Shown here piece after piece: positions 1 to 9,299 of a stretch of 64,000 nucleotides of DNA. The position numbers and the translations under genes are program-made. Location of the stretch: positions 1 through 64,000 of the forward strand of contig CAMZEN010000002.1 of the NCBI GenBank assembly GCA_947305775.1, written 5' to 3'. The notes under the pieces are model-generated. The model was not told the origin of the DNA. It saw only the letters and a program-made list of their open reading frames with translations, and searched no databases. Position 1 is the stretch's first letter; each line of letters opens with the position of its first letter. This DNA comes from an uncultured Verrucomicrobiota bacterium. Lineage in GTDB: Bacteria; Verrucomicrobiota; Kiritimatiellia; RFP12; UBA1067.

Positions 1-35
1 CATGCCTGAAATGGTATCACAATCTGCAAGGCCCG

Positions 36-2756
36 TCAATCAGCCACCCAGTTATTGTAATATGGCGTTAACGCGTCATCTTTGCCAATGCCTGCACCGC
101 TATTATACTTATATGCCAAGGCCATTACATTGGTAAACGTGGCATCATACATCGTCGCCTTACCGGAGATCAGCGGAGCGTAGGTGAGGGTGCCGTCAGT
201 GAGTGTGGGGGTGACCATAGATCCGTCTTCACGTTTCACTGAATAATTATAGGTGCACCCTTCCACCGCAGGAAGACCTGTCATGCTCGTAAGGTTAATG
301 ACACCGCCATTGCCATGCGCTTCTTCAACTACCACATTAACGGTTGCAAGTGTAGCTGTATTCGGAAGAGCAAGCTTCGTTGTGTCAATCGACCGAGCTG
401 TCCCCGCGTTCAGCGTAAGGCTCGTCAATCCTGTGCATCCAGCAAGATTCAGTTGACCGTCCCAAGTACCAAGCGCGATATCAAGGCTTGTCACTGACGA
501 ATTTACCACCCAGAATGAAGCTCCACTCTGTATGTCTATTTTGGACGGAATAGTTGCCACATTCCCGGTAAGGCCCACCATACCAGATGCAACATTCAAG
601 CGTGAACCGTAAATGGCCGTTGCGTCTGTCGTAGTGCCGTCCGTGGGATCACCATTTATCGTCAACGTTCCAGTGAAGCCATTGCCTGGAACTGGGAATG
701 ACTGATTGGCTACAATCTCACCAGATCCGGAGATCGTTCCTGACAATGTAGAAGTAGAATCCTCCAACGTCAACGTGCCATTCACAACGATGCCACTATC
801 AGCAGTCCACGTCTTGCCTGCCGCAACAGTGACATCGCCCAACACGCAAATCTGCTTCTGATAGTTGCCAGTATTAACTGTATATGACGAACCCCCACCA
901 AGGACAATGCTCTTCTTGAATGAGGAACTACCAATTTGCGAGACTGTAATATTACCGGCAAATTCACTCGCATCACGCATAAAATATTGAATTGCAGGAC
1001 CGTTATTGCCACAAATTACGATATCACCCGACCCAGTCAACTTGGCGAATATCATGCTATTTCCGTTATTTCCATTGTTCAACGTGAAGGTCGATCCTTC
1101 CGCAATCTCAAGTGTCGCATAGCTCTCAAAATTGCCCGCTCCAAAGAAGCCGGTGAAGCCTGAAACCTTGATCGTCGAGTTGGCGCTGCCATAGTTATGG
1201 AACGGCGCATACCAACCAGGCTGAGTATTGTTGGCACCTTGTATATTGTTCAGCGACAAAGTTCCGCCCCAGTCTGACGATGTTAACCATGCCGCCGAAT
1301 CTGAGGAAGGAATTGTATTGTCAGGATAGACAACCGTGCCGCGCCCTTTGATGACCGGAACATACGACGCACTAGTCAATGTCACTTTGTCACTAGCCGA
1401 ACCGAGCGTCAGTCCATCCGTAGAAGCTAACGTTCCAGAAATAGAACCAGTAAACGTTGCACGTCCCATCAACCCGGCATCTAGATTGAGCGTCGCTCCA
1501 GCTTCAGTATAGACCCAAGAAGAGCCGGAAGCCGTAACCCCCGCATTAATGGTGGACGCGTTGATCGTCTCTCCGTTGCCAACATAAAATGCAGCAGGAT
1601 TTTCGACATCCGCTATTGTGGTGGGATCCTTAGAAGTAAACTGACGAGAGTCAGATGCATATATGACAACCTTGGTAATGACAAGATCTGTCATCGCCGA
1701 GAGAGTGCCCGCTGCCGGGCCACCGATTACAAAAGTGCGGTATGTCTGAGCTCCGCGAAGCCCCATATCTCCAGTGCCACCGTAGACCGCAGTACCAGGA
1801 TTCGCTCCAGTCAATTCAAACAGATGCGTTCCGGTACCATTACTATTATTAGAATCCTCAGTGGTCAGTGCAAAGGTGCGCGATGCGCCGGTGGATATCC
1901 CAGTTGCGAGCGCGCTATTCAAAGTGGTTTGGTTATCACCCCACAGTGCATTAAGCCAAATACCACGCGTATCGACTGTCCCGCTTTTAAGCAAGACACC
2001 AGGCGAAGCAGTAGAAGTGCCATCTTCCGCGGGAGACCAGAGCGCAAGCACACGATCTGCTGCAGCAGATTCATTCAGATTGGTGACAGTAAACTCGCCG
2101 ACCACATATTTATATCCTTGGCTAAGCTTGAACAGCGCACCAACCGACGCAGAAATCTTGACGTAGCTGCCATCATCCGCAACAGTATTTCCGTTCGCGG
2201 CAAAGATAACACCATTAATTGACGATTTTTTGAATCCACCAGACGCACCGTCAAACACTGCAAGCGGTACAGGCTTTGCAAGCGTAAGCTTGAGCTTGTT
2301 GATGTCATAATTGCCGTTGTAGCCAGATGCTGTCGACGGTCCTACAGCACTCCCAGTTATATATTTGGCGCCAGACTTCAGAACATTGACATCACTCCCA
2401 GACTGCGTAAAGGTGAGCAGGACGGCCTTTATATAACCATCATTCGCAACCTGTGCCTCACAAGTAATCGTGCCGGAGGCTTCGGATGATCGATCAAAAT
2501 TGTTGAAAGTAGGTGCTGCTCCTGTCGCAGTTCCTGCACTGCCACCGCCAAAAGCGGCGGAAAGCGTATCAGCCGACACTTGGCTCAATGTAGCCCCCTT
2601 GAACGCAAGCGTCGCCGTCGTCGGAACGGTTGCGCCTGTCTCCTCCAACGAAGCTGCCGCCCATGCGCCACCTGTTGCGCATACGACGAGGGTAAACGCC
2701 AGAACCCTCCACGCTGACGCGAAGGGTCGCGCCCAATTACTAATTCCTATCTTCAT
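36..2756 (-). CDS. Large secreted surface/adhesin-like protein with beta-helix-type repeats
   Basis: Signal peptide MKIGISNWARPFASAWRVLAFTLVVCATGGAWAA, followed by Gly/Ser/Thr/Asn-rich autotransporter-like repeats. Start moved from the ORF-track 2993 to the ATG at 2756 that begins the signal peptide. Confidence 0.7.
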   Translation of the reverse strand: MKIGISNWARPFASAWRVLAFTLVVCATGGAWAAASLEETGATVPTTATLAFKGATLSQVSADTLSAAFGGGSAGTATGAAPTFNNFDRSSEASGTITCEAQVANDGYIKAVLLTFTQSGSDVNVLKSGAKYITGSAVGPSTASGYNGNYDINKLKLTLAKPVPLAVFDGASGGFKKSSINGVIFAANGNTVADDGSYVKISASVGALFKLSQGYKYVVGEFTVTNLNESAAADRVLALWSPAEDGTSTASPGVLLKSGTVDTRGIWLNALWGDNQTTLNSALATGISTGASRTFALTTEDSNNSNGTGTHLFELTGANPGTAVYGGTGDMGLRGAQTYRTFVIGGPAAGTLSAMTDLVITKVVIYASDSRQFTSKDPTTIADVENPAAFYVGNGETINASTINAGVTASGSSWVYTEAGATLNLDAGLMGRATFTGSISGTLASTDGLTLGSASDKVTLTSASYVPVIKGRGTVVYPDNTIPSSDSAAWLTSSDWGGTLSLNNIQGANNTQPGWYAPFHNYGSANSTIKVSGFTGFFGAGNFESYATLEIAEGSTFTLNNGNNGNSMIFAKLTGSGDIVICGNNGPAIQYFMRDASEFAGNITVSQIGSSSFKKSIVLGGGSSYTVNTGNYQKQICVLGDVTVAAGKTWTADSGIVVNGTLTLEDSTSTLSGTISGSGEIVANQSFPVPGNGFTGTLTINGDPTDGTTTDATAIYGSRLNVASGMVGLTGNVATIPSKIDIQSGASFWVVNSSVTSLDIALGTWDGQLNLAGCTGLTSLTLNAGTARSIDTTKLALPNTATLATVNVVVEEAHGNGGVINLTSMTGLPAVEGCTYNYSVKREDGSMVTPTLTDGTLTYAPLISGKATMYDATFTNVMALAYKYNSGAGIGKDDALTPYYNNWVAD

Positions 2757-2950
2757 ACCACACCTCAGCCCCTCGGTTTTATATCGGGCTTGGTGTGGGC
2801 TTTCAGACACCTCCCCCGATGCATCGCACGAGGTACCTGAGAATGACCCACAAAGATACATTCGAAGGAGGCGAAACTGCACGGACCGGGCAGTGTCCTT
2901 TTCGATGCGTCTTTGTTTGTGGCGAAAATTTCTCAGGTTTTCGTGCGACG
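2757..2950 (-). promoter_or_regulatory. Candidate structured 5' leader RNA of the surface-protein gene
   Basis: Hairpin next to the ATG: CCACACC 2758-2764 with GGTGTGG 2792-2798, and AGCCC 2767-2771 with GGGCT 2786-2790. A longer-range inverted repeat joins 2825-2843 (CGCACGAGGTACCTGAGAA) and 2930-2947 (TTCTCAGGTTTTCGTGCG). Confidence 0.45.
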
Positions 2951-3313
2951 CAGCCCAAACGTGTTCGTGGTGAAGCATTATCACCCTTCCCACGCGGGAA
3001 ATCTAACCTATTGATTTGCGAACCGTTGTTCGCCTATCAACAGACGGTAGAAAGTCTACCATAAATTATGGACGTGCGCAAGGGGGGCAAAGTGAAAAAA
3101 TGTCTCACCTTGATGGATGCGCCGAAAAAATCGCCAGCCGCTAGAGGTAGGGGTTATTGTCCCCTTAGGGCAAACGGAATTGACCTTACCGTCGGAGTTA
3201 TGATCCGCTATCGTTGGAGTTATGGTCCGGCAGGGCTGTTGAGGTTCGCCCTGGAGGGTTGATTAATAAGGCCGTATATGGTTGCGAGTTTGGCCCTATG
3301 GGTGTTCGGCACC

Positions 3314-3380
3314 ACTGGGAGCGCGAGCGTCCTCGCCCGCGTATATGGAAGATTTAACACTCCTTCTAGCGCACCACCCG
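3314..3380. repeat. Degenerate/partial copy of the dispersed REP/MITE-like palindromic repeat
   Basis: cactgggagcgcgagcgtcctcgcccgcg...ggaagatttaacactccttct resembles the copy at 6902-6983. Confidence 0.45.
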
Positions 3381-3415
3381 TATGGCAAGTGCGAAGATCG
3401 GGACTAATATAGAGG

Positions 3416-4039
3416 TCAATCGTTTATGCCAGACAGCGACACTTCAGTAAGATAGGCTTTTATGGTTTCATCTGATGGCGGATTGTCTGCAAGATACTCG
3501 ACAGCCTCAGTATAATCGACATCGGCAAAATACGACAGTTGAGCACGGAACAGCTTCTCCGAGAACAGCTCACCGAAAATCTCATCTGCCTTATCGGTCA
3601 CTTCCGTCAGAGCGAAATGATACCTAAGCAAGAAATAGAGGTCCACATAATCCTTCCACTTGGACCGCCGCCCAAGTGCGTATGCTTTCATTGCGGCCAA
3701 AGTAAGCAATGACGGCATACGGAACACATCTTTGAAGAGACTCTCAGGCTGCACATGGAAAGGGTATTGAAAGAATGTCACCTTTACGCCATTAACGATG
3801 AGGTTCATCTGCTCCTCTACTCGACGCGTTACCTGATGGGCGAATCCTCCAGCTACTATAGCATCCAAATTCTTCTTATGGTTGAGTCTGGTATACTTGA
3901 ACAAATCAAAATCTATTGATCGCCTGTGGCCAAGATAGAAGGCTATTGCGGTACCACCAACCAAGTAATACTCGCGCCTGAATTTGGCCATCAACGGCAA
4001 AATCTGGCGCTGACTAAGACTTAATATCTCCTCATGCAT
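3416..4039 (-). CDS. AbiEii/AbiGii-type nucleotidyltransferase (toxin-like)
   Basis: YYLVGGTAIAFYLGHRRSIDFDLF motif typical of AbiEii (DUF1814) nucleotidyltransferases. Confidence 0.75.
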   Translation of the reverse strand: MHEEILSLSQRQILPLMAKFRREYYLVGGTAIAFYLGHRRSIDFDLFKYTRLNHKKNLDAIVAGGFAHQVTRRVEEQMNLIVNGVKVTFFQYPFHVQPESLFKDVFRMPSLLTLAAMKAYALGRRSKWKDYVDLYFLLRYHFALTEVTDKADEIFGELFSEKLFRAQLSYFADVDYTEAVEYLADNPPSDETIKAYLTEVSLSGIND

Positions 4040-4310
4040 ATTGCTTCAACGCAAGCGAAAAGAAGTTGCGTATTTCAGGGTAGTAGTTCTTCACCTGCCG
4101 TTCGCTTGCACCGAAAAAGACCTTGGCTACCCGTTGAGGAGTAAGGACCTTCTTCAATTCGCGAAAATCATCCAAAGTACCGTCGTTGAGCACAGTCTCG
4201 ACAAGCAGTTCATCGCTAATATTGCGCTTCTCTGCTTCTGGAGTGTACCAGAACAGAGCACTATGCCTATCAATAAAATTGTTTCTTTCCTTGCTCATGT
4301 GACAAAACAT
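4032..4310 (-). CDS. Putative antitoxin partner of the AbiEii-like protein
   Basis: 92-aa ORF directly upstream, overlapping the toxin start by 8 bp on the same strand. The call rests on operon context. Confidence 0.55.
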   Translation of the reverse strand: MFCHMSKERNNFIDRHSALFWYTPEAEKRNISDELLVETVLNDGTLDDFRELKKVLTPQRVAKVFFGASERQVKNYYPEIRNFFSLALKQYA

Positions 4311-4361
4311 ATTTTACCATAATCACCGCCAAAGCAGAAGAGCAGCTTTTAGTTGGATTAT

Positions 4362-4388
4362 GAGCGGGCGAGGACGCCCGCTCCCCCA
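4362..4388. repeat. REP-like palindrome, partial copy
   Basis: GAGCGGGCG-AGGA-CGCCCGCTC followed by CCCCCA, the same hairpin core as 39604-39624 and 41061-41081. Confidence 0.65.
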
Positions 4389-4398
4389 AAGCCAAAGT

Positions 4399-4415
4399 GC
4401 GGGGACTGTCCCCGC
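4399..4415. repeat. GCGGGGAC-T-GTCCCCGC palindrome
   Basis: Perfect 8-bp arms, just downstream of the permease stop codon. The core GGGGACWGTCCCC recurs at 45294-45306 and 54099-54111. Confidence 0.6.
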
Positions 4416-4422
4416 AAAGATT

Positions 4423-5877
4423 TTATCCGTTTAGGGATGGAAGCTCCTCGACCACTGGAGCAGGCTCGGGGTCGGTGACTGAGGCCGGGCGCGGCGACGG
4501 GAATATGAGCAGCATCGCCCAGGCGATCAGCGCGGTCACAAGCCCGACGATGGCACCGAGCTTTATCCACACTCCGAACTTTATCGGGTGGTGGCCGTGC
4601 TTTTCGAGAAGGCCCGACGCCACGATGTTGGCCGTTGAACCTACTACGGTGATGTTTCCGCCGAAGCATGCGCCGAAGAGAAGCGCCCACCACAGAACCG
4701 AATAGTCCGCCGAGCGGTCCACGAGCGCCTGAATGACAGGTGTGAACGCCGCGACGAACACTATGTTGTCCACAAACGCAGAGCCGAGGGACGCTATAAG
4801 GAGCACGAGCGGTATCATTCCCTTCGGTCCGCCAGAGACGTGCTCGGTCAGGCTGTCGGCCAGGTTCTGGGTTATGCCCTGCTCGTTAAGCGATCCCGCT
4901 ATTGCGAAGAGCAGCATGAAGAACAGCAGCGTCCACCATTCCACATCCTTTTCCACATAGTGGCGCGCACGGTGCGGACGCCATATCATGAGGATTCCGG
5001 CGACGATCAGAGGCGTCATTATGAGGAAGGCGTTCTTGTTTGCGACGCCGCCGAGGGCGAGGGCGTGCTCGATCTGGTGGTGGAAGGCGATGACCGAGAC
5101 CGTCGCGAGAAGAATGACGAGACCGGTCTTGTATGGAATCTTCAGCACCGGACCAAGACCCATGCGGCGGTGGCGGGCCATCGCGAGCGTCATTGAGCGG
5201 ATGTCCTTGCGGAACCAGACTATGGTCAGGAACAGAGTGGCGATGAGCGATATCAGGGCCACAGGCGTTGCGCCGACAAGGAACTGCGCGAAGGTGAGCC
5301 CGGCCTTGTTGCCGATGAAGATGCCGACGGGGTTACCGAGCATCGTCGCCGACGAGCCGATGTTCGTCGCCATTACGGCGATAAGGACAAACGGGTGTGG
5401 CCGCAGCTTAAGCGTGTCGCAGACCTGGAAGACCAGCGCGAGCACGACAACTATGGACGAGACTTCGTCAACAACCGACGCCAAAACCGCCGAGAGAACG
5501 CATAGTATCGCCGTGAACGAGACGCCGTTCATGTTCTTGCGGTTGATGATCGACTGAATGACCCACGTAAGGAAGCCTAGGTCCTTGAGGACGCCGACTA
5601 TGATCATCATGCCCACAAGGAAGAATATGATGTCCAGCTCGGTCGCCCTAAGGATCGACTGGAGCGTCATGGCATGGGTTGCAATCAATATGGCTACGCC
5701 GATGAATGCCGCGGCAACTCGGCGTTCCCAGAAAAAGAGGGTCGTCGAAATGACGCCAGCGAATACGGCGAGGGTCACCGTCTGGGTGAAGCTTTCGGCA
5801 AGGCCACCGGCCCAGCCACCAAACGAGACCAGTGCGACGACCAGCGCAAGCAGAAAAACCTTGGGATTGAGTTTCAT
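4423..5877 (-). CDS. ArsB/NhaD-type ion transporter superfamily permease
   Basis: Multi-TM protein with SVVDEVSSIVVV, GNPVGIFIG, SAFVDNIVFVAAFTPVI and FGGNITVVGSTANIVASG motifs. Confidence 0.75.
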   Translation of the reverse strand: MKLNPKVFLLALVVALVSFGGWAGGLAESFTQTVTLAVFAGVISTTLFFWERRVAAAFIGVAILIATHAMTLQSILRATELDIIFFLVGMMIIVGVLKDLGFLTWVIQSIINRKNMNGVSFTAILCVLSAVLASVVDEVSSIVVVLALVFQVCDTLKLRPHPFVLIAVMATNIGSSATMLGNPVGIFIGNKAGLTFAQFLVGATPVALISLIATLFLTIVWFRKDIRSMTLAMARHRRMGLGPVLKIPYKTGLVILLATVSVIAFHHQIEHALALGGVANKNAFLIMTPLIVAGILMIWRPHRARHYVEKDVEWWTLLFFMLLFAIAGSLNEQGITQNLADSLTEHVSGGPKGMIPLVLLIASLGSAFVDNIVFVAAFTPVIQALVDRSADYSVLWWALLFGACFGGNITVVGSTANIVASGLLEKHGHHPIKFGVWIKLGAIVGLVTALIAWAMLLIFPSPRPASVTDPEPAPVVEELPSLNG

Positions 5878-5883
5878 CGTCGA

Positions 5884-6810
5884 CTACTCCCTGAATATCT
5901 TGTTGAGGAAACGCGGCAGACGCACAACACCGACCAGCTTGCCGCCTTCGCGCACATAGCACTTGGAGCTCTTGTAGCGGGTCATCTCTCCAGCGACCTG
6001 GATTGCGGGAGTATCGGGCGTTACGACCGGGAACTCCTTGACTAGAATCTCGCTGAGCCAGGTGCGGCGTTCGTTTTCGAGAACCTGCGCGAACGGCTCG
6101 AAGTTTGCGATGGGGGTAAGGTCGCTCATCCAGAGGAGATACTCAGGCAGGCAGACGCGCAACAGTTCGCCGGCGCGAACGACCCCCTTAAGGTCGCCAT
6201 CGCGGTCGAGGACGGCAACTTCGCTCACCTTGTTCTCTATGAATGTATCGACGCACTTCTGAAGGGTGTCGACGTCGCGCAAGGTAAGGAAATCGCGCGT
6301 CATTATGTCGGCGGCGGTTATGTAGCGCGGCAGATACGCCTTTCCGCTCTCGAAGAAGCGGTATATGTCGCCGGCGTTCGTCATCGCGGCGACGGTGCGC
6401 AAGGTGGCGTCGTCCTTCAGCGCAGTCGTGAGGGCGCGCAATATCTGAAGGTAGAGGGCGGGCTTGTCGCGCGGAATGAGAAGGAGGAACGCAAGGTGCA
6501 CGGCCGAATCCTCGCCGGGCCATACGATGCCGCGTTCGCTCGTCGCAATGGCGACACGCGGCTCTGAGAGCCCCTCTATTCTGGCATGGGGCAAGGCGAG
6601 ACCGTCCATTATTATGGTCGAGCCGGCGGCCTCGCGCTTGAGGACGGCGGCCGTGGTCTCTTCTATCCCAGTGGGCGGCACACGCCCCGTACGATATATA
6701 CCCTCCACGAGTCGCCGCACGATCTCATCGCGCGAAAGCTCTCCGCAGTGTGGCAAAACATCGCCAACGGCGAAGAACGCCGTCAGCCTAATATCCGCAT
6801 TTTTTTTCAC
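5884..6810 (-). CDS. PTS EIIA type-2 (PtsN-like) domain fused to CBS domains
   Basis: Phosphoacceptor-like motif LALPHARIEGL, then CBS pair AADIMTRDFLTLRDVDTLQKCVDTF...VAVLDRDGDLKGVV. GTG start at 6810 preferred because a TATAAT (6817-6822, minus) lies inside the longer ORF. Confidence 0.75.
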   Translation of the reverse strand: MKKNADIRLTAFFAVGDVLPHCGELSRDEIVRRLVEGIYRTGRVPPTGIEETTAAVLKREAAGSTIIMDGLALPHARIEGLSEPRVAIATSERGIVWPGEDSAVHLAFLLLIPRDKPALYLQILRALTTALKDDATLRTVAAMTNAGDIYRFFESGKAYLPRYITAADIMTRDFLTLRDVDTLQKCVDTFIENKVSEVAVLDRDGDLKGVVRAGELLRVCLPEYLLWMSDLTPIANFEPFAQVLENERRTWLSEILVKEFPVVTPDTPAIQVAGEMTRYKSSKCYVREGGKLVGVVRLPRFLNKIFRE

Positions 6811-6901
6811 AAGCCAATTATACCAAATGGACGCCTCCACCCGCAAGCATGCGCCCTGCGCAAAGGGAAGCAAGTGGGGTTGGTTATGGCGTGGATAGGG
6901 A

Positions 6902-6983
6902 CTTGGGAGAGCGGGAGTCCTCGCCCGCGATTAAGGAAGATTTACTTCTCCTTCTGAGCGGGCGAGACGCCCGCTCTCCCAAG
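6902..6983. repeat. REP/MITE-like repeat with 14-bp terminal inverted repeats
   Basis: CTTGGGAGAGCGGG (6902-6915) and CCCGCTCTCCCAAG (6970-6983) are perfect inverted repeats. Confidence 0.8.
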
Positions 6984-7005
6984 GTGCCAGCTCTTCAGCT
7001 GTGAG

Positions 7006-8265
7006 CTATTTGCCGACGCAGAAGCGGGAGAAGAGGGAGTCTAGCAGATCGTCGGAATAGACGGCTCCGACCAGGCGGGCGAGCGCGTCCGCCGCACGGC
7101 GCACCGCATTCGCGGCCAGCACAGGATCGGCCATGCCAACATCAAGCGCCGCGCGCGCCTCGGCGAGCAGAGACTTTTCGCGGTCGCTCGGCGTCGGAGT
7201 ATCTTCGTCGGCATTCGCGCTTAAAGAAGAAAGTCTCGCAACAATCGCGGCCTTGAGCGCGTCAAGACCTTCACCGGTGACGGAAGACACATTGAGCGCA
7301 CCATCTTCGCGGGAGATGTCGCACTTGGAGTGGACGCGTACAGCGCCGTCAACCTCGCAGTCGAGCGCGAGGACGATATCGGCCTTCGCGACAAGCGCCT
7401 CGGCGCGACGCACGCCTTCGGCCTCTATCTCGTCCGCTGTTCCACGAAGTCCAGCGGTATCCACGAGACGCACAGGCCAACCGCCGACATCGAGCCATTC
7501 TTCGATGGAGTCGCGGGTAGTGCCCGGCGTCGCCGAGACTATCGCACGGCTTGTGCCAAGTAGCGCGTTCATTAGAGAGGACTTGCCGGCGTTCGGCGGA
7601 CCTGCGAGAACGACAAGAGCACCGTCGCGAAGGATGCGTCCCTCGCGCGCACGCGCGAGTGCGCGTTCTATTTCATGTTTCGCCGCGGCGGCCTCGGTCG
7701 TCGCTTCATCGAGAAATGTCGGCGGCAGGTCCGACTCGTCAACATCAAGCGCGTGTTCGAGCGTGGAAGACAGGCGAAGCACCTTGTCGTAAAGCGCACG
7801 GTAGGCACGAGCCGCAGAACCGCCCTGTCGCGAGAGAGCATCATCCGCCGCGCGATCGGTCTTCGCATCCACGAGCTCTATCACGCCTTCGGCTTCGCTC
7901 AAGTCCATGCAACCGTTGAGGAACGCGCGCTCGGTGAATTCGCCGCGCCGGGCGAGACGGGCGCCGGACGAGAAGCAAGCTTCAAGTATGCGGCGCGGAG
8001 TTACGCTGCCGCCGTGGCACTGGAACTCAACAACGTCCTCGCCGGTGTAGCTGCGCGGCGCGGCAAACGCGAGCACGACGCACCTGTCGAGAATCGCGCC
8101 GTCAAGAGATAGCGTGCGGATGGCGATGCGTCCAGGCTCCGCACGTCGGCCGGTCAGGCGCTCTGCGACGGCAAAAGCGTCTGGACCGGAAACACGAACG
8201 ATCGCCACCGCTCCCCTTCCGGGTGCTGTGGCGATCGCCGCTATCGTGCAAGGCTCTTCGCTCAC
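7006..8265 (-). CDS. mnmE: tRNA uridine-5-carboxymethylaminomethyl modification GTPase MnmE
   Basis: [22 protein letters not shown]-terminus, [17 protein letters not shown]-loop, [15 protein letters not shown]-terminal FCVGK. Confidence 0.95.
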   Translation of the reverse strand: MSEEPCTIAAIATAPGRGAVAIVRVSGPDAFAVAERLTGRRAEPGRIAIRTLSLDGAILDRCVVLAFAAPRSYTGEDVVEFQCHGGSVTPRRILEACFSSGARLARRGEFTERAFLNGCMDLSEAEGVIELVDAKTDRAADDALSRQGGSAARAYRALYDKVLRLSSTLEHALDVDESDLPPTFLDEATTEAAAAKHEIERALARAREGRILRDGALVVLAGPPNAGKSSLMNALLGTSRAIVSATPGTTRDSIEEWLDVGGWPVRLVDTAGLRGTADEIEAEGVRRAEALVAKADIVLALDCEVDGAVRVHSKCDISREDGALNVSSVTGEGLDALKAAIVARLSSLSANADEDTPTPSDREKSLLAEARAALDVGMADPVLAANAVRRAADALARLVGAVYSDDLLDSLFSRFCVGK

Positions 8266-9296
8266 GAATACTTCTTGACGATAGCCTCGTATTCGGCAGC
8301 CTGCTCCTCCATCGACTGCACCATCTTGAACTGCGTGCGGCAGCGGACGAGGTTGTGGTCGTCGTAGGCCGTGCGGAAGTAGGTGTCGCCAGCGAGGTAG
8401 TCCGTAAGGAAGCGGATGCCGATCGTAAGCGTGATGAGGCGGCCTGCGAAAGCAAGGTTCGCCTTCTCGGCCTCGGTCAGGAACTTCGCCTGCGCGAGGT
8501 AGCCCTTGACGAGCGCCTCGAAGTACTCCTTCTTGGAGTAGACCTTCGAGAGGTCCTTCTCGTCCTCGGCGGCGGCGGCGGACGAGGTGCGGACCATGTC
8601 GCCGAAGTCGTAGAGGGCCGAGCCGGGCATCGTCGTGTCGAGGTCGATCACGACGTTCGTGCCGTCGGGCGCGAGCATCACGTTGTTGATCTTCGTGTCG
8701 TTGTGGGTGATGCGCTCGGGTATCTCGCCGCGCTCCATCATCGTAACGATCTTAGCGGCCTCTTCGCGGCGGGCGTCGACGAAAGCGAGCTCCGCGGCGA
8801 CCGACGCCTTGCGTCCCTTAACATCGGCTGCCGCAGCCTCGTCGAGAAGACGAAGGCGGTCGACCGTGTTGTGGAACTTCGGGATAATCTCGCCAAGGCG
8901 CGGAGGCGGCATGTCGGCGCAGTCGTTCTGGAACTTTGCGAAAGCGCCAGCGACCAGCTCGGCCTGGGCGGGCTCGGTCACGAGGTCCGTCGAGGTGTAG
9001 CCTTCGAGGAACTCGTAGAGGCGCCACGGGTTTTCGTAGCCCTTGACGACGAGCGACTTGATGCCCTTCTTCGCGAGGTGCTCGGTGACGCGGATCACGT
9101 TCTCCTTAAGCATCTCCGGCGGGAAGATGTCGGTGTTGACGCGCTGCAGGATGTAGCGCACACCGGACTTCGTCTCGACCTTGAAGGTGTCGTTGATGTG
9201 GCCCGAACCGTAGCGCGAGACGTCCGTCTGGTCCGTCACGCCCATCGAGGCGAGAGCGGCGTCGAGCTGCTCCTTTGTGTATTCGCGGTTGCTCAT
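8262..9296 (-). CDS. Aminoglycoside phosphotransferase-fold kinase, NahK-like
   Basis: [23 protein letters not shown] and [10 protein letters not shown] motifs. Confidence 0.7.
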   Translation of the reverse strand: MSNREYTKEQLDAALASMGVTDQTDVSRYGSGHINDTFKVETKSGVRYILQRVNTDIFPPEMLKENVIRVTEHLAKKGIKSLVVKGYENPWRLYEFLEGYTSTDLVTEPAQAELVAGAFAKFQNDCADMPPPRLGEIIPKFHNTVDRLRLLDEAAAADVKGRKASVAAELAFVDARREEAAKIVTMMERGEIPERITHNDTKINNVMLAPDGTNVVIDLDTTMPGSALYDFGDMVRTSSAAAAEDEKDLSKVYSKKEYFEALVKGYLAQAKFLTEAEKANLAFAGRLITLTIGIRFLTDYLAGDTYFRTAYDDHNLVRCRTQFKMVQSMEEQAAEYEAIVKKYS

Positions 9297-9299
9297 GGC

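Noticed and set aside
2757-2993. N-terminal extension of the surface protein in the ORF track
   Set aside because: The signal peptide begins at 2756 and the upstream region holds strong inverted repeats, so a noncoding leader is more likely.
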